A DNA stretch of 64,000 nucleotides from Lentilactobacillus curieae (GTDB taxonomy: Bacteria; Bacillota; Bacilli; Lactobacillales; Lactobacillaceae), in the NCBI RefSeq assembly GCF_000785105.2, contig NZ_CP018906.1, positions 1,674,001-1,738,000 on the forward strand, given 5' to 3'. This document shows positions 60,306-64,000 of this stretch, piece by piece (position 1 is the first letter of the stretch; every line of letters begins with the position of its first letter). The notes beneath the pieces were generated by a model. The model saw only the letters and a program-made list of their open reading frames with translations. It had not been told where the DNA came from and made no database searches. The position numbers and the translations under genes are program-made.

Positions 60306-62411
60306 ATGAATAACAATTCTTCAGGCTTTTTTCATAAGTTAAAAGCTAAGTTAGGCCCTGCACATAAAAAGTGGCGGCGGGTCAACAAAAAGTTCCATAT
60401 TCTAAAATGGCTGACTGTAATGGTACTTGCTTTCGGCCTTTGTCTAAGTGGATATTTAACGTATGTTGCCAAGACTGCTCATGTCCAAAATCTGGAATCA
60501 TCTTTATCAAAGACTACAGAAATATTTGATGTAAGTAATCAAAAAGCTGGCGAGTTGTACGCTCAAAAAGGAACCTACGTTAAGTTAAACAAGATTTCTA
60601 GTAATATTCCAAAAGCAGTTCTTTCAACTGAGGATCGCAACTTTTACCATGAACATGGTTTTTCTGTGAAGGGAATTGCCCGGGCATTCCTGTTATTGCT
60701 AAAGAATAAATTGCTGCATAGAGATTATATCAGTGGTGGTGGTAGCACCCTGACCCAACAATTGGTCAAGAATGCTTACTTATCTCAGGAGCAGAGCTTT
60801 AGTAGAAAACTAAAGGAATTATTTCTATCTATTCAAGTTGAAAATGTGTACAGCAAGAACGAAATTTTGACTATGTATTTAAACAACGCATACTTCGGTA
60901 ACGGTGTCTGGGGCGTTCAAGATGCATCTCAAAAGTACTTTGGTGAAAATGCGTCCCAACTCTCAGTCCCAGACGCAGCTGTGCTGGCGGGAATGTTAAC
61001 GTCTCCAAGCGCATACAATCCAATCGATCACCCAAAAGCGGCCCGCGAACGCCGAAATATGGTTTTGCAATTGATGGTTGAAAACAAAAAAATCACCCAA
61101 TCACAAGCAAATTACTACAAATCAACCCCAATTACCGTCAATGACACCTATGTTCGTAAGGATGGATACAAATATCCATATTATTTCGATGCGGTAATTA
61201 ACGAGGCAATTAGTAAGTATGGGTTGACTGAATCCCAAATTATGAATAAAGGATACCGAATTTATACTAATTTGAATCAAAATCAGCAGGCATCAATGCA
61301 ACAGAATTTTGATAACAATACATTGTTCCCAGCAAATGCTGCTGATGGCACTGAGGTTCAGGCCGCTTCGATTGCGGTTTCACCAACTACTGGTGGAGTT
61401 AATGCTGTCGTTGGTGGACGTGGTCAACACGTATTCCGAGGATTTAACCGAGCCAACCAGATCAAGCGGCAACCTGGTTCGACAATGAAGCCACTTGCTG
61501 TCTATACTCCGGCACTCCAGTCAGGCTATAAGTTTGATTCTAACTTGGTAGATAAAAAGAAATCATACGGATTAAATCACTACACTCCAAAGAACTACAA
61601 CAACCAATATCTTGGTAGTGTACCAATGTATCAGGCATTGGCTCAGTCGATGAATGCACCAGCTGTCTGGTTATTGAATCAAATTGGTGTTGATAAGGGT
61701 TACGATTCCGTCAAAAACTTCAATATTCCGGTGTCTAAGAGCGATAAGAACCTTGCCCTAGCACTTGGAGGATTATCTTCTGGAGTATCGCCACAGCAAA
61801 TGGCAGGGGCGTATACAGCATTTGCAAACGGCGGGAAGGTAATGAAGCCTTTCTACATTAGAAAAATCGTTGACTCTACTGGAAAAGTAGTTGTTGATAA
61901 TACTGAAAAACAGAGTGGTCGACAAATCATGTCGTCACGAGTAGCTAAACAAATGACAAGCATGATGCTCGGCGTATTCAACAGTGGTACTGGTACTGAT
62001 GCCAAACCATATGGTTACTCTGTAGCTGGTAAAACTGGTAGTACTGAGGCTGATAATACCGGGTCTTCTGATGCAACCAAGGATAAATGGATCATCGGCT
62101 ACACTCCTGATTTAGTTGTTGCAACCTGGGAAGGCTTCGATAGTACCAACTCTGCTCACCATTTAGAGAATCTGAGTGGGACTGGTGTAGGGGCATTATT
62201 TAGAAATGAAATGCAGACAATGCTGCCATATACTAAGAACACTAGCTTTGATACTGAAGATGCAGAAACAATGGCTAAGGGAAACAATCAAGGATCTGGT
62301 GATTCAATTTGGAGCACTATTCAAGATAAAGCTAATGAAGTCGGTAGTCAGTTTGAAGAAAAAGCTAAAGATTTCATCGACGATGCCAAAAGCTGGTTGG
62401 GTGGAAACTAA
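60306..62411 (+). CDS. class A penicillin-binding protein (PBP1A type)
   Basis: Bifunctional glycosyltransferase/transpeptidase that polymerises and cross-links peptidoglycan. 701 residues from ATG 60306 (AAAGGAGA ahead; the frame extends 22 codons upstream over the promoter TGATACAAT). Basic cytoplasmic tail, one membrane helix (about 38-58), GT51 domain with catalytic Glu109 (STEDRNFY) and GGGSTLTQQ, transpeptidase with Ser392 (PGSTMKP), SMN and KTG. The tail is an acidic amphipathic helix. Substrate includes the D-Asp-bridged precursor made by the operon at 52-57 kb. Confidence 0.93.
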   Translation: MNNNSSGFFHKLKAKLGPAHKKWRRVNKKFHILKWLTVMVLAFGLCLSGYLTYVAKTAHVQNLESSLSKTTEIFDVSNQKAGELYAQKGTYVKLNKISSNIPKAVLSTEDRNFYHEHGFSVKGIARAFLLLLKNKLLHRDYISGGGSTLTQQLVKNAYLSQEQSFSRKLKELFLSIQVENVYSKNEILTMYLNNAYFGNGVWGVQDASQKYFGENASQLSVPDAAVLAGMLTSPSAYNPIDHPKAARERRNMVLQLMVENKKITQSQANYYKSTPITVNDTYVRKDGYKYPYYFDAVINEAISKYGLTESQIMNKGYRIYTNLNQNQQASMQQNFDNNTLFPANAADGTEVQAASIAVSPTTGGVNAVVGGRGQHVFRGFNRANQIKRQPGSTMKPLAVYTPALQSGYKFDSNLVDKKKSYGLNHYTPKNYNNQYLGSVPMYQALAQSMNAPAVWLLNQIGVDKGYDSVKNFNIPVSKSDKNLALALGGLSSGVSPQQMAGAYTAFANGGKVMKPFYIRKIVDSTGKVVVDNTEKQSGRQIMSSRVAKQMTSMMLGVFNSGTGTDAKPYGYSVAGKTGSTEADNTGSSDATKDKWIIGYTPDLVVATWEGFDSTNSAHHLENLSGTGVGALFRNEMQTMLPYTKNTSFDTEDAETMAKGNNQGSGDSIWSTIQDKANEVGSQFEEKAKDFIDDAKSWLGGN

Positions 62412-62476
62412 AAATTAGCTAAACGAGCCGTTATGTATGTTAGACTAGTATTAACTAATAATTAAGGTGGATTTTT

Positions 62477-62821
62477 ATGACTGATGATATTAAAAGTGCA
62501 GCAATTGCACTTTCTGAACAAGTAAAAGAAGCAGAAGAATTTAAGCAATTAGGCAAAGCTTACACTGACCTCAAAGCTGATAAGGACACTTTTGAATTAT
62601 TTGAAAAGTTTCAAAATCTTCAAATGGGATTACAACAAAAGCAAGCCAGTGGCCAGCAACCAACTGACGATGAACTAAGTGAAGCCCAATCAATGGCACA
62701 AAAAATGAGTTCAAATAAAACCATTACAGATTTGATGGACAAAGAACGCAACCTTAACAACTTGCTCAATGACATCAATCAAGTGGTTACTCAACCAATC
62801 GTTGACTTATATCACGACTAA
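62477..62821 (+). CDS. YlbF/YheA family protein
   Basis: 114 residues, all-helical, with SEQVKEAEEFKQLGKAYTDLKADKDTFELFEKFQNLQ typical of the YlbF/YmcA family; it resembles YheA, which precedes yhaO-yhaN-yhaM in Bacillus, as here. Role unclear; relatives form complexes acting on RNA processing. RBS AAGGTGG. Confidence 0.85.
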   Translation: MTDDIKSAAIALSEQVKEAEEFKQLGKAYTDLKADKDTFELFEKFQNLQMGLQQKQASGQQPTDDELSEAQSMAQKMSSNKTITDLMDKERNLNNLLNDINQVVTQPIVDLYHD

Positions 62822-62824
62822 ACG

Positions 62825-62871
62825 AAAAGCGCCAAAGTTAGTGTTAATTTAGCTAATTTCGGTGCTTTTTT
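62825..62871 (+). terminator. terminator between ylbF-like gene and yhaO
   Basis: AAAAGCGCC-A-AAGTTAG with CTAATTT-C-GGTGCTTTT, one mismatch, then T run. yhaO may use a TATAAAAT at about 62877. Confidence 0.65.
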
Positions 62872-62903
62872 GTACATATAAAATTTTATAAGAGGGATTA
62901 TCG

Positions 62904-64000
62904 ATGAAATTTATTCATGCCGCGGACGTGCATCTAGACAGTCCGTTTTCTGGCTTACTACAAAAGGGTAATTTACCAAATACGTTAGCTACTGCAATTA
63001 CAAAATCTACCTTCAGCTCATTCAAAAAAATTGTTAATGACGCAATTGAAGAATCAGTGGATTTTGTGATTTTGGCAGGGGACCTTTTCGATCGGAACGA
63101 TCGGAGTATCGCTGCTGACGCATTTATTAATGATCAGTTCAATCAATTAAAGGATCATCAGATTCCCGTTTACTTGATTTTTGGAAACCATGATTTCTTT
63201 AATTTTGATAACGACCATTTAGACTATCCAGAAAATGTTCATGTGTTCAAAAATGATGTTAGCACTGAAACATTGACCTTAAATGACGGTAAAACCGTCG
63301 TACTTTCTGGATTTAGCTTTAAGACCCAGTGGATTCATGACAGTTATGCGGATAAATTTCCAGCCAAGTCCGGAACTGACTGGGCAATTGGGATTATGCA
63401 CGGGAGCGCTGATTCAGTTGATTCTCCAGAAGCGAACTACGCTCCGTTCAGCATTAGTCAACTTGAAAATAAGAATTATGACTATTGGGCACTTGGTCAC
63501 ATCCATAAACGACAATCGCTCAATGCTGACAAAACAATCAACTATGCTGGAAATACTCAGGGGAGAAGTATCAATGAAGCAGGCGATAAGGGATATTTAT
63601 TAGTAAGTGAACAAAACGGCAAGCTAATCCCCGAGTTTAAAAAAACCGCAGTAATTGACTGGAAACTTGTCACGATGCCTGTTGATGAATTAAAACCTGC
63701 TGAATTGGTTGACCGAGTTTTAGCGAAACTAGCCGATTTGAACTTGCCTACTACAACGCTGGTAAGGCTAGTTCTTCAGTCAACTAAGCCAAGTTCGGTT
63801 ATTGGTGACGCGGTTAAAGAAGGGGACTTGTTAGAGCAGTTACAAACCTCTAATTCTAGAGTTTATGCAGATATTAATGCCTACATAGTTTCTGTTAAGT
63901 ATCAAGTAACTGAAACAAAAATTACCAGTCCAGTTGACCAAGAATTTTTTGAGCAAGCAGCTGATAGCGTTTTAAAAGAAACACAAGTTGAAAAATATCA
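62904..64000 (+). CDS. yhaO: DNA repair exonuclease YhaO (3' end outside window)
   Basis: Calcineurin-like metallophosphoesterase of the SbcD/Mre11 type, open to the right edge, about 365 residues seen. Metal-binding motifs in order: ADVHLDSPF, GDLFDRND, FGNHDFF, MHGS, GHIHKRQ. RBS AGAGGGA before ATG 62904. Expected partner yhaN (SbcC-like ATPase) should follow outside the window. Confidence 0.92.
   Translation, partial: MKFIHAADVHLDSPFSGLLQKGNLPNTLATAITKSTFSSFKKIVNDAIEESVDFVILAGDLFDRNDRSIAADAFINDQFNQLKDHQIPVYLIFGNHDFFNFDNDHLDYPENVHVFKNDVSTETLTLNDGKTVVLSGFSFKTQWIHDSYADKFPAKSGTDWAIGIMHGSADSVDSPEANYAPFSISQLENKNYDYWALGHIHKRQSLNADKTINYAGNTQGRSINEAGDKGYLLVSEQNGKLIPEFKKTAVIDWKLVTMPVDELKPAELVDRVLAKLADLNLPTTTLVRLVLQSTKPSSVIGDAVKEGDLLEQLQTSNSRVYADINAYIVSVKYQVTETKITSPVDQEFFEQAADSVLKETQVEKY

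Overview
The window is chromosomal DNA from a low-G+C Gram-positive lactic acid bacterium, most likely a member of the Lactobacillaceae. The evidence is the cdaA-cdaR-glmM-glmS block, an SMK-box (SAM-III) leader on metK, three T-box leaders, PepV, two GH73 glucosaminidases, GW-module wall proteins, a GH65/pgmB pair and an L-Lys/D-Asp peptidoglycan cross-bridge operon. I cannot fix the species. There is no prophage, transposase, CRISPR array or plasmid backbone; nearly every gene is a recognisable housekeeping, cell-envelope or stress gene.

Layout. 1-5.9 kb: partial DUF1361 membrane gene (minus), then c-di-AMP synthesis (cdaA, cdaR) and amino-sugar synthesis (glmM, glmS). 6.1-11.7 kb: two secreted glucosaminidases, the teichoic-acid ABC ATPase TagH, a possible small RNA, tRNA-Asn and a secreted amidase with GW modules. 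11.8-17.8 kb: DUF960, LicD, MarR, a CycA-like permease under a probable glycine T-box, CorA and small hypotheticals. 17.9-24.9 kb: SMK box-metK, an MFS exporter, MnmM, PAP2 phosphatase, T-box-leuS. 24.9-36.8 kb: DUF915 hydrolase with an acyltransferase, MurJ-like flippase, nnrD, pepV-usp, deoxynucleoside kinase, Cof-type HAD phosphatase, pgmB and a GH65 phosphorylase. 36.9-47.6 kb: mscL; a small membrane protein, S53 protease and CPBP protease; then P1 peptidase, C39-like protein, OppA lipoprotein, L-Ala-D/L-Glu epimerase, cytoplasmic NlpC/P60 enzyme and a cytoplasmic beta-lactamase-fold hydrolase (a probable muropeptide salvage cluster); DUF1002 protein. 47.7-52.0 kb: DUF2798 and DUF2238 membrane proteins, tRNA-Leu, an OhrR-like regulator, a three-gene small stress operon with a 43-residue ORF, and a second usp gene followed directly by a tandem array of structured repeats. 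52.2-57.6 kb: asnB-murE-D-Asp ligase-Asp racemase, the cross-bridge operon. 57.6-64 kb: small membrane protein, tRNA-Gly, T-box-argS, class A PBP, YlbF-family protein and the 5' part of yhaO.

The dominant theme is the cell envelope: precursor supply (glmM/glmS), cross-bridge building, polymerisation (PBP1), lipid II or polymer flipping (MurJ-like), teichoic acid export and decoration (TagH, LicD), wall hydrolysis (GH73, amidase) and fragment recycling. Amino-acid supply and tRNA charging are controlled by RNA leaders (Leu, Arg, probable Gly T-boxes; SAM-III). The least explained sequence is the roughly 360-bp array of tandem hairpins right after the second usp stop codon (51301-51660). Its last copy keeps the stem through paired base changes, and an isolated core copy lies near 49.9 kb.

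Many starts were moved from the longest ORF to an internal ATG/TTG/GTG with a proper Shine-Dalgarno sequence; each is explained in its entry.
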